NCBI GenBank assembly: GCA_009377495.1
Contig: WHTZ01000006.1
Span: forward strand, 15,211-79,210
Direction of reading: 5' to 3'
Source of the DNA: Luteitalea sp.
GTDB lineage: Bacteria > Acidobacteriota > Vicinamibacteria > Vicinamibacterales > Vicinamibacteraceae
DNA length: 64,000 bases
The notes under the pieces were generated by a model. It did no database searches, was not told where the DNA came from, and saw only the letters and a list, made by a program, of their open reading frames with translations. Positions 33,744-41,613 of this stretch are shown here, in pieces (the first letter of the stretch is position 1; every line of letters begins with the position of its first letter). A program made the position numbers and the translations under genes.

Positions 33744-34154
33744 CTAGCTCACCGCGAGGCAGAGCGCGCAGACGTGCAGCTCGGTCCGAGAAAGCGTCCA
33801 CCCGTCCATCATGAGCACGGCGCGGTCGGCGAAGTCCGCCTGGACTGCGGTCCGCAAGGCCGCGAGCGCCTCCGCGTCGGAGTCGTGGCGCTCGATCAGC
33901 TCGATGGTCGGTCCGAGCAACTGGTAAACCTCGGCCAGCGAAGCGCCGGGTGCCTCGGTCTCCAGGAAGCGCCCGCCAATCTGCCGTGCTGCCGCGAGAT
34001 CCGCAAGAGAGAAGTAGGCGGTGACCACGGTGCCCGGCTTGGCCGTCGGGGAGCTCTCCCCACAACCGACGTGAGGGAGCAGTGGCACCCACGCGAGCTG
34101 CGAGAGCGCTGCCTGCAGGAACGTGCGGCGCTTCACGCGCGTGGGAGGCATTAG
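33744..34154 (-). CDS. Tat-exported small subunit of GMC dehydrogenase
   Basis: A 135-residue protein with a twin-arginine signal (VKRRTFLQAALSQLAWVPLL). The rest resembles the small subunits of membrane-bound flavin dehydrogenases (gluconate or sugar dehydrogenase subunit 3 type), which carry the cofactor-loaded large subunit through the Tat system. Its ATG overlaps the stop of the GMC gene by four bases, strongly suggesting the two form one complex. It is short for the family, which is usually 150-250 residues. No cytochrome c subunit follows. Confidence 0.72.
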   Translation of the reverse strand, partial: LMPPTRVKRRTFLQAALSQLAWVPLLPHVGCGESSPTAKPGTVVTAYFSLADLAAARQIGGRFLETEAPGASLAEVYQLLGPTIELIERHDSDAEALAALRTAVQADFADRAVLMMDGWTLSRTELHVCALCLAVS

Positions 34155-35638
34155 AACGTCTCCTCCAGGTGGTCCGCCAACCGGTGCGCGAGCGCCACGA
34201 TGCTGAGGGTGGGATTACAGGCGCCGCCGGTCACGAAGACCGAGCTGCCCGCGATATAGAGGTTCTCGACGTCGTGCGCCTGGCAACGGGCGTTGACGAC
34301 GCCCAGGGACGCGTCGGCGCTCATCGAAGTGGTTCCCATGTGGTGACAACCGGCATTGCGGATCCAGGCGAAGCGTTGGTCCTGGAGGGGCACCCAGGCG
34401 CGCCCGAGCCCGGCGCGTCCGAGCTCAACGCCGAGTAGCTCGGCCGCCCGGCACAAAGCCTCGTTGTCGTCCGACCGGATCGTCCAATGCAGATCGATGC
34501 GCGGCATCCCCAACGCGTCGACCTCGTTTCCGAGCGTCATGCGGCTCTCGGGCGTCGGTGTCTGCTCGGTCTGTAAGCTCAGTCGGAGGAGCTCCGGACG
34601 GCCGGCCCCCGACACGGTCAGGGCCTGCATCGTCTTCGCTGGGAGCCGCCCCGTGTCTGCCTCCTCGAGCGCGGCCGGCTCCAGCGTCGCGGTGAAATCT
34701 GGCAGGCCGGCGCCCGCGCGCACCGCGGCCGAGAGGCCGAACCCGCCGTACACGTCGACCAGTTGGCTCTGACCATCCACCGGGATGTCCACCCTGTTCC
34801 GCCGGTAGAAGCGCAGGTCGGACGGCTTGGTCAGCAGTGCGATGCAGCGGTAGTAATGCGGGTGCTCGAGGAAATAGCCGACGCGCCCGCTGCCATTGGC
34901 GATGCCTTCGGACTGCTGGGCGTTCGAGGCGAGTAAGACGCGGGCGTTCTCGAGCCCACCCAACGCCAGCACGTAGCGCTGCGCCTCCACGCGAAAGGAC
35001 GTGCCCTCCAGGGTCTTACACTCGAAGTGCGAGACGGGACCACCCGCCGCGGTGAGGCGGATGTCAACCACGTTGGCATGTAAGTAGACGTGGACGTCCG
35101 GGGCCTCGTTGAGGTCGGTCCGATACCGCGTCCCGAAGCGTACAGGCGGGCTGAGTTGGTAGAAGCGTGGCTCGACGACGTCGGAATCTGCCAGCAGTAG
35201 GGGAAACTGCAGTCGTTCGCTCAGGGCCCTGGCGTCGTAGTCAAACCCGCCCAGCCCCAGCGTACGGTGAGCGCGCCGATAGAATGGCACGATGTCCTCA
35301 TACGTCACCGGCCAGCCGCTGCCGGGAATGTAGGCGCGTGCCGTAAAGTCCTCTGGCACGAACGGGCGACACAAGCCCTCCCAGTGGTAGGTCGTGCCAC
35401 CAAGCAGGCGCATGCGGCATTTGTCCAGCTCCCAAGTCTTGATGCCGCTCATCGTGCCCTGGTAGAGCGCCTGCACGGCGTTGTCTGGCTCGTAGCCTCC
35501 ACTCTCGAGAATACAGACCGTCAGTCCCTTGTTTCGAAGCGAGAGACCCAGCGTGAGCCCGGCAGCACCGCCGCCCGCGATGCACACATCCGCCGTCAGC
35601 ACCGCGCTGTCTGCGAGCTCTCGAGCATCCAAGATCAA
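34151..35638 (-). CDS. GMC-family FAD oxidoreductase, large subunit
   Basis: About 495 residues. The FAD-binding beta-alpha-beta motif reads ADVCIAGGGAAGLTLGLSL, followed by LLGGTTYHWEGLCRPF, where FAD is normally attached or contacted. The C-terminal block HHMGTTSMSADASLGVVNAR and GACNPTLSIVALAHRLADHL carries the catalytic His and Asn pair of GMC oxidoreductases. It probably oxidises a sugar or alcohol in the periplasm, after export by its Tat-signal partner encoded downstream. No signal peptide is seen in the large subunit. I chose a TTG start at 35638, about eight bases after a GGTGGAGG site; TTG at 35668 is the alternative. Confidence 0.85.
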   Translation of the reverse strand: MILDARELADSAVLTADVCIAGGGAAGLTLGLSLRNKGLTVCILESGGYEPDNAVQALYQGTMSGIKTWELDKCRMRLLGGTTYHWEGLCRPFVPEDFTARAYIPGSGWPVTYEDIVPFYRRAHRTLGLGGFDYDARALSERLQFPLLLADSDVVEPRFYQLSPPVRFGTRYRTDLNEAPDVHVYLHANVVDIRLTAAGGPVSHFECKTLEGTSFRVEAQRYVLALGGLENARVLLASNAQQSEGIANGSGRVGYFLEHPHYYRCIALLTKPSDLRFYRRNRVDIPVDGQSQLVDVYGGFGLSAAVRAGAGLPDFTATLEPAALEEADTGRLPAKTMQALTVSGAGRPELLRLSLQTEQTPTPESRMTLGNEVDALGMPRIDLHWTIRSDDNEALCRAAELLGVELGRAGLGRAWVPLQDQRFAWIRNAGCHHMGTTSMSADASLGVVNARCQAHDVENLYIAGSSVFVTGGACNPTLSIVALAHRLADHLEETF

Positions 35639-35875
35639 GGTCAGCCGGCCTCCACCGCGACCACGCAATACAAGTATGCTGTGCTAGGGAAGCGTCCGAG
35701 ACATGGGGAAACGCGCGGCGCGGTGGACGTGAACCGGCGGGCCAGAGCAGGACTGGGCTGGTTCATTACAGTGCGCGTCCGATGATCCGATAGAGCAGTA
35801 CCGGTGTCAAGGTTACGAGACGATTGGAACGATTCGAATGGGTCTGACGCAAGCGTGATACCCACGTCGACGATC

Positions 35876-36709
35876 ATGCCCTACATGCCTCGCACGTTGT
35901 TGTTGCTGCTACTGATGTCGCTGAGCACGCCGGCGCTCGCGCAGCAGGAAAGCTGGAAAGCGCCATTCCCTGCGCACAAGATCGCTGGCAATCTGAATTA
36001 TGTGGGCACGGAGGACTTGGCCTGCTTTCTGATCACCACGCCGGAAGGGCACATCCTCATCAACAGCGGGCTCGCGGATTCGGCGTTGACGATTCGTGAA
36101 AGCGTGAACGAGCTGGGCTACACGTTGGGAGATATCAAGATCCTGCTCACCACGCAGGCGCATTTCGACCACGTCGCGGCTCTTGGGGAGATCCAGAAGC
36201 TCACGCGCGCGGAAATGTTCGCGACCGAACAGGATGCGGCCGTGCTCGAGGACGGCGGCAAAAGCGACCCGTTCCTCCAAGAACAGTACCGGTTCACTCC
36301 TCTCGAGGTCGACCGCAGGCTGAAGGACGGTGACACCATCCGCCTTGGCGGCACCGAGTTGGTCGTGCATCTTACGCCAGGCCACACGAAGGGAAGCGCC
36401 AGCTATTCGATGAGCGTGACCGAGGAGGGTAAGAAATACAGCGTCGTGATCGCGAATATGGGCACTGTCGTGATGCCTCTTGTCGGGAACTCCTACTATC
36501 CGCGAATTGCAGAAGACTTCGCCGAGTCGTTCCGCGTGCAGAAAGCGCTTGCACCTGATATTTGGGTGGCGGCTCATGCTTCGCAGTACGACATGCGGGA
36601 AAAGTACGAAAGAGGATCATTTGTAGACCCGGAAGGGTATAAGCGGGCTGTCGACCGCTTGGAGAAGCTCTATCTCGAGCAACTCGCGCAGGAGCGTCAG
36701 GAGCCCTGA
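35876..36709 (+). CDS. Subclass B3-like metallo-beta-lactamase, B3-Q type
   Basis: A 277-residue exported metallo-hydrolase: signal peptide PRTLLLLLLMSLSTPALAQQ, then the MBL fold of subclass B3 (GNLNYVGTEDLACFLITT). Zinc ligands: QAHFDHVA gives Gln at the position of His116, with His118, Asp120 and His121 kept; HTKGS gives His196; AAHASQYDM gives His263. Gln at position 116 is known from GOB-type enzymes and other B3 variants, which are often mono-zinc. It could hydrolyse beta-lactams or be a related acidobacterial enzyme. I use the ATG at 35876; 35885 is possible. Neighbour of a GMC operon and a PadR-ADOP locus, with no cognate regulator. Confidence 0.85.
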   Translation: MPYMPRTLLLLLLMSLSTPALAQQESWKAPFPAHKIAGNLNYVGTEDLACFLITTPEGHILINSGLADSALTIRESVNELGYTLGDIKILLTTQAHFDHVAALGEIQKLTRAEMFATEQDAAVLEDGGKSDPFLQEQYRFTPLEVDRRLKDGDTIRLGGTELVVHLTPGHTKGSASYSMSVTEEGKKYSVVIANMGTVVMPLVGNSYYPRIAEDFAESFRVQKALAPDIWVAAHASQYDMREKYERGSFVDPEGYKRAVDRLEKLYLEQLAQERQEP

Positions 36710-36730
36710 TCAGGAAGGGCCGGCCGGGGT

Positions 36731-36770
36731 TTGACGAAGGAGCTCTATTTTTACTACAAATAGATGTAAA
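36731..36770 (+). promoter_or_regulatory. Promoter and operator of the PadR-ADOP locus
   Basis: TTGACG (36731-36736), 18-base spacer, TACAAA (36755-36760). The -10 lies in TTTACTACAAATAGATGTAA, which carries inverted TTTAC / GTAAA arms. Similar TACTACA operators are bound by BlaI/PadR-like repressors, so autoregulation by PadR is likely. Confidence 0.55.
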
Positions 36771-36810
36771 TCGGCGGAACGTGCTACGTACTCCGAAAAT
36801 TGTACGTCCC

Positions 36811-37137
36811 ATGACCAAGACCCTTGGCCAATTCGAGCTACTTCTGTTGCTCGCGGTCCTGCGTCTCGGAGATCGTGCCTACGGCGTCACGATTCGTCGC
36901 GAGCTCGCGGAGCGCACCGGCCGTGTCGTATCTGCTGGCGCCGTCTACACCGCGCTCGAGCGCCTGGAACGGCGCGGCCTCGCGACCTCATGGCTGGGCG
37001 AGCCGACTCCGGAACGAGGTGGGCGCTCCAAACGCTACTACCGGGTCCTCCCCGCCGGTGAAGAAGCCGTGACGCGGACGCAAGCGCTGCTGAGCGGCCT
37101 GGCCGCGGGTTTGGGACCACGCTTTGAAGCGCCCTAG
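36811..37137 (+). CDS. PadR-family transcriptional regulator
   Basis: A 108-residue winged-helix regulator. PadR features are seen in QFELLLLLAVLRLGDRAYGV, YTALERLERRGLATSWLGEP and GRSKRYYRVLPAGEEA. In Acidobacteria small PadR regulators regularly precede ADOP permeases, as here: the ADOP gene starts 79 bases downstream after a REPIN-like element. I chose the ATG at 36811; a GTG at 36781 adds ten residues. It probably represses its own promoter at 36731. Confidence 0.85.
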   Translation: MTKTLGQFELLLLLAVLRLGDRAYGVTIRRELAERTGRVVSAGAVYTALERLERRGLATSWLGEPTPERGGRSKRYYRVLPAGEEAVTRTQALLSGLAAGLGPRFEAP

Positions 37138-37141
37138 GAAA

Positions 37142-37212
37142 AGGAAAAGGGGACAGGCCCCTTTTTCGAAGAAGACTAACGCAGTCGAAAAAGGGGCCTG
37201 TCCCCTTTTCCT
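37142..37212. repeat. REPIN-like inverted repeat before the ADOP gene
   Basis: 37142-37169 and 37185-37212 are perfect inverted copies (28 bases each, core AAAAGGGGACAGGCCCCTTT) around a 15-base spacer. The arms are the same family as the inner arms at 14147. It ends three bases before the ADOP start codon, so any ribosome-binding site has been replaced by repeat sequence. Confidence 0.85.
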
Positions 37213-37215
37213 GCC

Positions 37216-39870
37216 ATGAAGCCGCCATCGCTCGCACGTTGGTTTCTGACCCGCACGCTCACCGGCGCGGCGCGCTCCGCCATTGTCGGCGACCTCGATG
37301 AGGAGTTCGCCAGCCACGCCGTGCCGCGGTTGGGCCCACGTCGTGCGCGTCGGTGGTATTGGCGACAGGCGATGCGATCTGTGGTCGACCATCGGCTCCA
37401 GCGTCCACTAGGCTGGCGGGATCGAGCCGCGCATCCGCGCGTCCGGCTTCGCGATGTGCTGCGACAGGAGCGGGAGATGGTGGTGAGCGACCTGCAACAC
37501 GCTTGCCGCCTCCTGGTCCGGCAGCCCGGATTCACGGTGATCGTGGTGCTGACGCTGGCGCTCGGCTTTGGCGCGAACATCGCAATCTTCTCTGGTGCCA
37601 ACGCCTGGCTGTTCAAGCCGCTCCCTGTGCCTACCCGCGATCGGCTGGTCTCGCTGCGCTACCAAGGCGGTGGCGGCGACTTCCCGTACCACGTCTATCA
37701 GGCGCTCCGCGAGCATGCCACAGCGTTCGACCATCTCGCGGCCTACGCGAGCATGCCGATGACGCTTCGCGATGAGCACGGAATGGATCGTGTGATGGGC
37801 CAGCTGGTGTCCGGCAACTACTTCGAGGCGCTAGGCATCACGGCCGCACGCGGGCGAGCGCTGGTGCCGGCTGACGATCAGCCAGGCGTTGCCGGAAGCG
37901 TCGTTCTCAGCGACCGGTTCTGGAAGCAGCGCTTCGACGCCGATCCGTCGGTGATCGGCCGAGCCATCCGCGTGAACGGCCTCCCGTGCACGGTGGTCGG
38001 CATCACGCGGCCACCGTTCTTTGGCCTCCGCGTAGGCGAATCGCCAGACCTGTGGCTTCCGCTCCAGCTCGAAGCTCAGTTCTTTCCCAACCGCTCAGCG
38101 CTGCAGACGCGGACGACCTGGTGGCTAAACGTGGCCGGAACCGTGCGCCGTGGCGTGTCGCGCGACGCGGCGACTGCGGCGGCGATGCGCGCGCTCCAAA
38201 CCGAGCAACCCGACGAGCGGGTCTTCCTCGAGCCTACCGAGCACTACCCGCGATCAGGGCTCCTTCCCACACCAGTTGTCGTGCTGCAGTGTCTTGCGCT
38301 GTCGATCCTATTGATTTGCTGCGTCAACGTGACGAGCTTATTGCTGGCGCGGTCGACGGCGCGCCAACGCGAGCTGGCCTTGCGTGCCACCCTCGGTGCG
38401 GGGCGCGTCCGCCTGGTGCGACAGATGTTGGCGGAGAGTGGCGTGCTCGTCGCCACTGGCTGCCTGCTCGGTTTGGCCGTGGCCGCGCCGCTTGCCAATG
38501 CGGCGATCCGGTTCCTCCCAGGCCGACGTCCAACTGTTCTCGATGTCGCGCCAGACTACCGCGTGCTGCTCTTTGCGCTGCTGCTGGCGCTGATAGCCAC
38601 GGTTGGTGTCAGTCTCGCCCCTGCTCTCCGGGCCGCGTGCACTGACGTCCTTCCCTTCCTCAAGAGCACACCGCCGTCGCACCTGCGGCCGCGAGGCGGG
38701 ATTCGTGGATTCAGGTGGCTGTTGGTCCCGGCGCAGATTGCACTCAGCGTCCTTTTGCTTGTAATGGCTGGCCTCTTCGTGCGGTCCCTTCAGCATCTTC
38801 GCGGCCTTGGTGCGCACGTCGAGCCCGATCGCGTCTTGGTGGCCGACGTCTCTCCGCGCGACGCCGGATACACGGGCGAGCGCTTGTTGCAGTTCTACAC
38901 GGACCTACGTTCGCGCCTTGCCGGGCTACCAGGCGTAATCAACGTTGGACTCGGCGCGCTCAGCCCGCTCGGCGGTGCGATCGAAATCGGTGGGCCGCTC
39001 GCGATTGAGGGCTCGGCGCCGCTCGACCCGCAGATACGAGTTCACGGGAACCGTGTCACGCCAGGATATTTCGAGGCCACAGGTATGCCTGTCGTCGCCG
39101 GTCGCGACTTCGTTGATGCAGACCGCGACGGCGCTCCGCTGGTCGTCACGGTGAATCAAGCGTTTGTGCGTCGCTTTTGTCCAACCACGAATCCGCTCGG
39201 CCGCCGTGTGCGGTACGGCAATGGCCCCCCGCTGGAGATCATCGGCGTCGTCCGCGACTTTAGGTTCGTGTCACTACACGATGAGCCCAGACCCGCGCTC
39301 TTTTACCCGGTTGCGCAGCAACCGCTCGATCGGCGCCTGACCGTGCACCTGCGCACGATTGGCGATGCAGGCACTCTCACCCGCAGTCTCCGCGAGCAGG
39401 TACGCGCGCTCGACGCCAACGTCGGCCTCACCGACATCCGCACGCTCGCGATCCAGTTCGATCGCGGGCTTGGCGAAGAACGTCTCGTGACGACGGTGGC
39501 GAGCATCTTTGGCGCGTTGGCGCTGCTGCTTGCAGCCGTTGGGCTCTATGGGCTCATCTCGTACGCGGTTGCGCGCCGGACCGCGGAGATGGGCATCCGC
39601 GCGGCGCTGGGGGCAACCCCTGCGAGCATTCGCGGCCTCGTGCTTCGAGAGACGCTCGTCGTCGTCGCGCTCGGCCTAGGGCTCGGCGTGCCGCTGGCCT
39701 GGGCTGGCGCCCGCTTCGCGCGCTCACTCCTTACGGGTATCGAAGCGGGCGACGGTACAGTGTTCATCACCGCAATGATTGCGATTCTCGGGACCGCTGT
39801 TCTCGCGGCCTGGCTGCCCGCCCGCCGCGCCGCGCGTGTTGACCCTGTCGTCGCCCTTCGCGCTGAGTGA
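37216..39870 (+). CDS. ADOP-type ABC transporter permease
   Basis: An 884-residue MacB-like permease of the acidobacterial duplicated orphan permease group. N-terminal extension (SAIVGDLDEEFASHAVPRLG) typical of ADOP, then a transmembrane helix (FTVIVVLTLALGFGANIAIF), a MacB-PCD periplasmic domain, an FtsX domain with three helices near the middle, a second periplasmic domain and a final FtsX domain ending [20 protein letters not shown]. The nucleotide-binding partner is not encoded nearby, as usual for the group. Substrate unknown. Its start follows a hairpin with no visible Shine-Dalgarno. Its 3' end overlaps the antisense end of the EamA gene by about 104 bases. Confidence 0.93.
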   Translation: MKPPSLARWFLTRTLTGAARSAIVGDLDEEFASHAVPRLGPRRARRWYWRQAMRSVVDHRLQRPLGWRDRAAHPRVRLRDVLRQEREMVVSDLQHACRLLVRQPGFTVIVVLTLALGFGANIAIFSGANAWLFKPLPVPTRDRLVSLRYQGGGGDFPYHVYQALREHATAFDHLAAYASMPMTLRDEHGMDRVMGQLVSGNYFEALGITAARGRALVPADDQPGVAGSVVLSDRFWKQRFDADPSVIGRAIRVNGLPCTVVGITRPPFFGLRVGESPDLWLPLQLEAQFFPNRSALQTRTTWWLNVAGTVRRGVSRDAATAAAMRALQTEQPDERVFLEPTEHYPRSGLLPTPVVVLQCLALSILLICCVNVTSLLLARSTARQRELALRATLGAGRVRLVRQMLAESGVLVATGCLLGLAVAAPLANAAIRFLPGRRPTVLDVAPDYRVLLFALLLALIATVGVSLAPALRAACTDVLPFLKSTPPSHLRPRGGIRGFRWLLVPAQIALSVLLLVMAGLFVRSLQHLRGLGAHVEPDRVLVADVSPRDAGYTGERLLQFYTDLRSRLAGLPGVINVGLGALSPLGGAIEIGGPLAIEGSAPLDPQIRVHGNRVTPGYFEATGMPVVAGRDFVDADRDGAPLVVTVNQAFVRRFCPTTNPLGRRVRYGNGPPLEIIGVVRDFRFVSLHDEPRPALFYPVAQQPLDRRLTVHLRTIGDAGTLTRSLREQVRALDANVGLTDIRTLAIQFDRGLGEERLVTTVASIFGALALLLAAVGLYGLISYAVARRTAEMGIRAALGATPASIRGLVLRETLVVVALGLGLGVPLAWAGARFARSLLTGIEAGDGTVFITAMIAILGTAVLAAWLPARRAARVDPVVALRAE

Positions 39871-40747
39871 GGAAAACGGGGCTCGCTGGCTTATGGAGGG
39901 CGACCCCGGCCATGACCAACAGCACCCCAAACACGTCCCTCGGAGTTGGAATCTGTGCGAGCACGATCGCGCCGATAACGGTCGCGGTCGCCGGCAGCAG
40001 CGCCAGCAGGAGCGCGAAGCTGGCGCGCGGTAGTCGCGACATGGCCATCTGGTCGCACACGTACGGAACGACGGACGAACACACCCCAACGCCGATGCCG
40101 GCCAAGATGAGCATCGGCTGGGAGAGGGCTGCCCACGCTTCTGCGAAGCCGATCGGCATGACAACGACGAAGGCAATCGACATCGCCGCTCCAAGCCCCT
40201 CGACGCCGCCAGACGCGCCGGCCTCGGAAATCTTGTGGCCGAGCGTGATGTAGCCGACAAAGAGGGCTCCGTTCAGAAAGGCCCAGAATAGTCCGAGTGG
40301 ATCGCTCGACCACTTGACGTCGATCAACACGCAGACGCCGCCCACGGCGAGCGCGAGCGCCGCAAGATTGCGGCGGCTCTGGAGCCCATACAGGGCCACA
40401 CCGATCGTCCCGACGAACTCGATCGCAGCGACTAGGCTGATCGGCAGCCGATCAAGCGCCAAGTAGAACGAGCTGTTCATCACCGCGAGGCAGGCCCCGA
40501 ACGCCACCAAGAGGACGCGCGTCCGGCGATCGACCTTGGCGAACGTGTTCCACGGCCTCGTCCACGGCGCGAACAGGGCGGCAGCCGAGGCGATTCGCAG
40601 CCACGCCACACCGAGCACGCCCACGGCCGAGAAGAGCAGAACCGCGAGCGACGGTCCGAGATAGTGGAACACCGCACTTACGCCGAACCAGGCGTGCGGC
40701 GGAACGGCCTCAGCCGCCCTGGTCAAGGTGAGCTCTCGCGTCACCAT
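39767..40747 (-). CDS. EamA/RhtA-type inner-membrane exporter
   Basis: A 326-residue ten-helix transporter of the EamA (drug/metabolite) superfamily, close to RhtA-type threonine/homoserine exporters (FHYLGPSLAVLLFSAVGVLG, FVGTIGVALYG, VLLVMAGVAL). The homologous region ends near residue 290; the remaining tail (REGRRQGQHARRGGRAARPR) is antisense to the ADOP gene and looks accidental. A divergent Lrp/AsnC regulator starts 54 bases away, which supports an amino-acid export role under its control. The ATG at 40747 is the natural start. Confidence 0.85.
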   Translation of the reverse strand: MVTRELTLTRAAEAVPPHAWFGVSAVFHYLGPSLAVLLFSAVGVLGVAWLRIASAAALFAPWTRPWNTFAKVDRRTRVLLVAFGACLAVMNSSFYLALDRLPISLVAAIEFVGTIGVALYGLQSRRNLAALALAVGGVCVLIDVKWSSDPLGLFWAFLNGALFVGYITLGHKISEAGASGGVEGLGAAMSIAFVVVMPIGFAEAWAALSQPMLILAGIGVGVCSSVVPYVCDQMAMSRLPRASFALLLALLPATATVIGAIVLAQIPTPRDVFGVLLVMAGVALHKPASPVFLTQREGRRQGQHARRGGRAARPREQRSRESQSLR

Positions 40748-40775
40748 GCCCTACATGATGAAGGCTAAAGCGTGC

Positions 40776-40793
40776 CTATAGAATGACTATAGA
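40776..40793. promoter_or_regulatory. Putative Lrp operator between divergent genes
   Basis: Inverted hexamers CTATAG-aatga-CTATAG lie between the EamA and Lrp genes, at the presumed -10 region of the Lrp gene (TATAGA, 40788-40793). Position and symmetry suggest binding by the neighbouring Lrp protein. Confidence 0.5.
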
Positions 40794-40801
40794 GTGGTAT
40801 T

Positions 40802-41314
40802 ATGCGCAATATGCCTTCAGAAGATGCCATATATCCCATCAGACGCCTTCGATTAAAGGGTGGGACCATCGACGCCATCGACGCGAAAATTCTGCGCACG
40901 CTTGCCAAAGACGGGCGCATGACGATGGCCGACCTCGCACGCACGGTGGGCCTGTCGCCGCCGAGCGTCACCGAACGGGTGCGCCGGCTCGAAGAGACTG
41001 GCGTCATCGAAGGCTATGGCGCGCGGATAAGCTCGATCGGTTTGGGCTTGCCGTTGTCGGCCTATATCCGGATCCGCCCGATGCCGGGCCAGCTGCGCAA
41101 GGTCACTGACGTCCTGAACGGCTTGGAGGCCATCGTCGAATGCGATCGGGTGACCGGTGAGGACTGCTTCATCGCCAAGGCGCACGTCGGTTCCGTCGCG
41201 GACTTGGAGAAGGTCATCGACGCGATCATCCCCTATGCGATGACCAATACCTCCATCATCCACTCGTCGCCCGTGCGCCATCGACTACCGCCCTTCCCGA
41301 AAGCCACGGCTTAG
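40802..41314 (+). CDS. Lrp/AsnC-family regulator
   Basis: A 170-residue regulator. An N-terminal helix-turn-helix (IDAKILRTLAKDGRMTMADL, VGLSPPSVTERVRRLE) is followed by the RAM ligand-binding domain (VIEGYGARISSIGLGLPLSA, ...DRVTGEDCFIAKAHV). It probably senses an amino acid and controls the divergent exporter. The start could be the ATG at 40802 or 40811; neither has a strong ribosome-binding site. The N-terminal 20 residues are longer than in many family members. Confidence 0.9.
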   Translation: MRNMPSEDAIYPIRRLRLKGGTIDAIDAKILRTLAKDGRMTMADLARTVGLSPPSVTERVRRLEETGVIEGYGARISSIGLGLPLSAYIRIRPMPGQLRKVTDVLNGLEAIVECDRVTGEDCFIAKAHVGSVADLEKVIDAIIPYAMTNTSIIHSSPVRHRLPPFPKATA

Positions 41315-41613
41315 TGGTCCCCTGCCTTTCAGGGAGATTCCTACCAGCATAGGTGGTGCGCACGAGGCTCTCATGACGCTATTCATGAGTGTCGCGAGGC
41401 ACGCTCTATCGCGTGGCCAGCAGGCCCGGTGCATGGGAATGACCCAACTCAGCAGTTCCGTCGATCGACGAACCTTAGGCTCTGGGGACAAGGTCTCAAG
41501 GGACCAGGAGGGTCGAAGCTGCTTCGACCATCGCTCATCCCTTGGCACTGCTTCCTGTTTCCTGAGACAGCCCTTGGACCTCGCACCTTGCCCCTCGCAC
41601 CTGTCTTTAACCT
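41315..41613. other. Intergenic region with hairpin and repeats
   Basis: About 300 bases between convergent genes without a gene. It holds an inverted pair CTCATGA / TCATGAG (41370-41389), a G-rich repeat copy D (about 41555-41612, with CCTGAGACAGCCC) and a run of CTCTACCC units just before the stop of the arginase fusion. No ORF with homology. Confidence 0.6.
41555..41612. repeat. G-rich intergenic repeat, copy D (half)
   Basis: The C-rich half only: CCTGAGACAGCCCTTGGACC then CCTCGCACCTTGCCCCTCGC, as in copies B and C. The G-rich half is missing or diverged. Confidence 0.6.
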
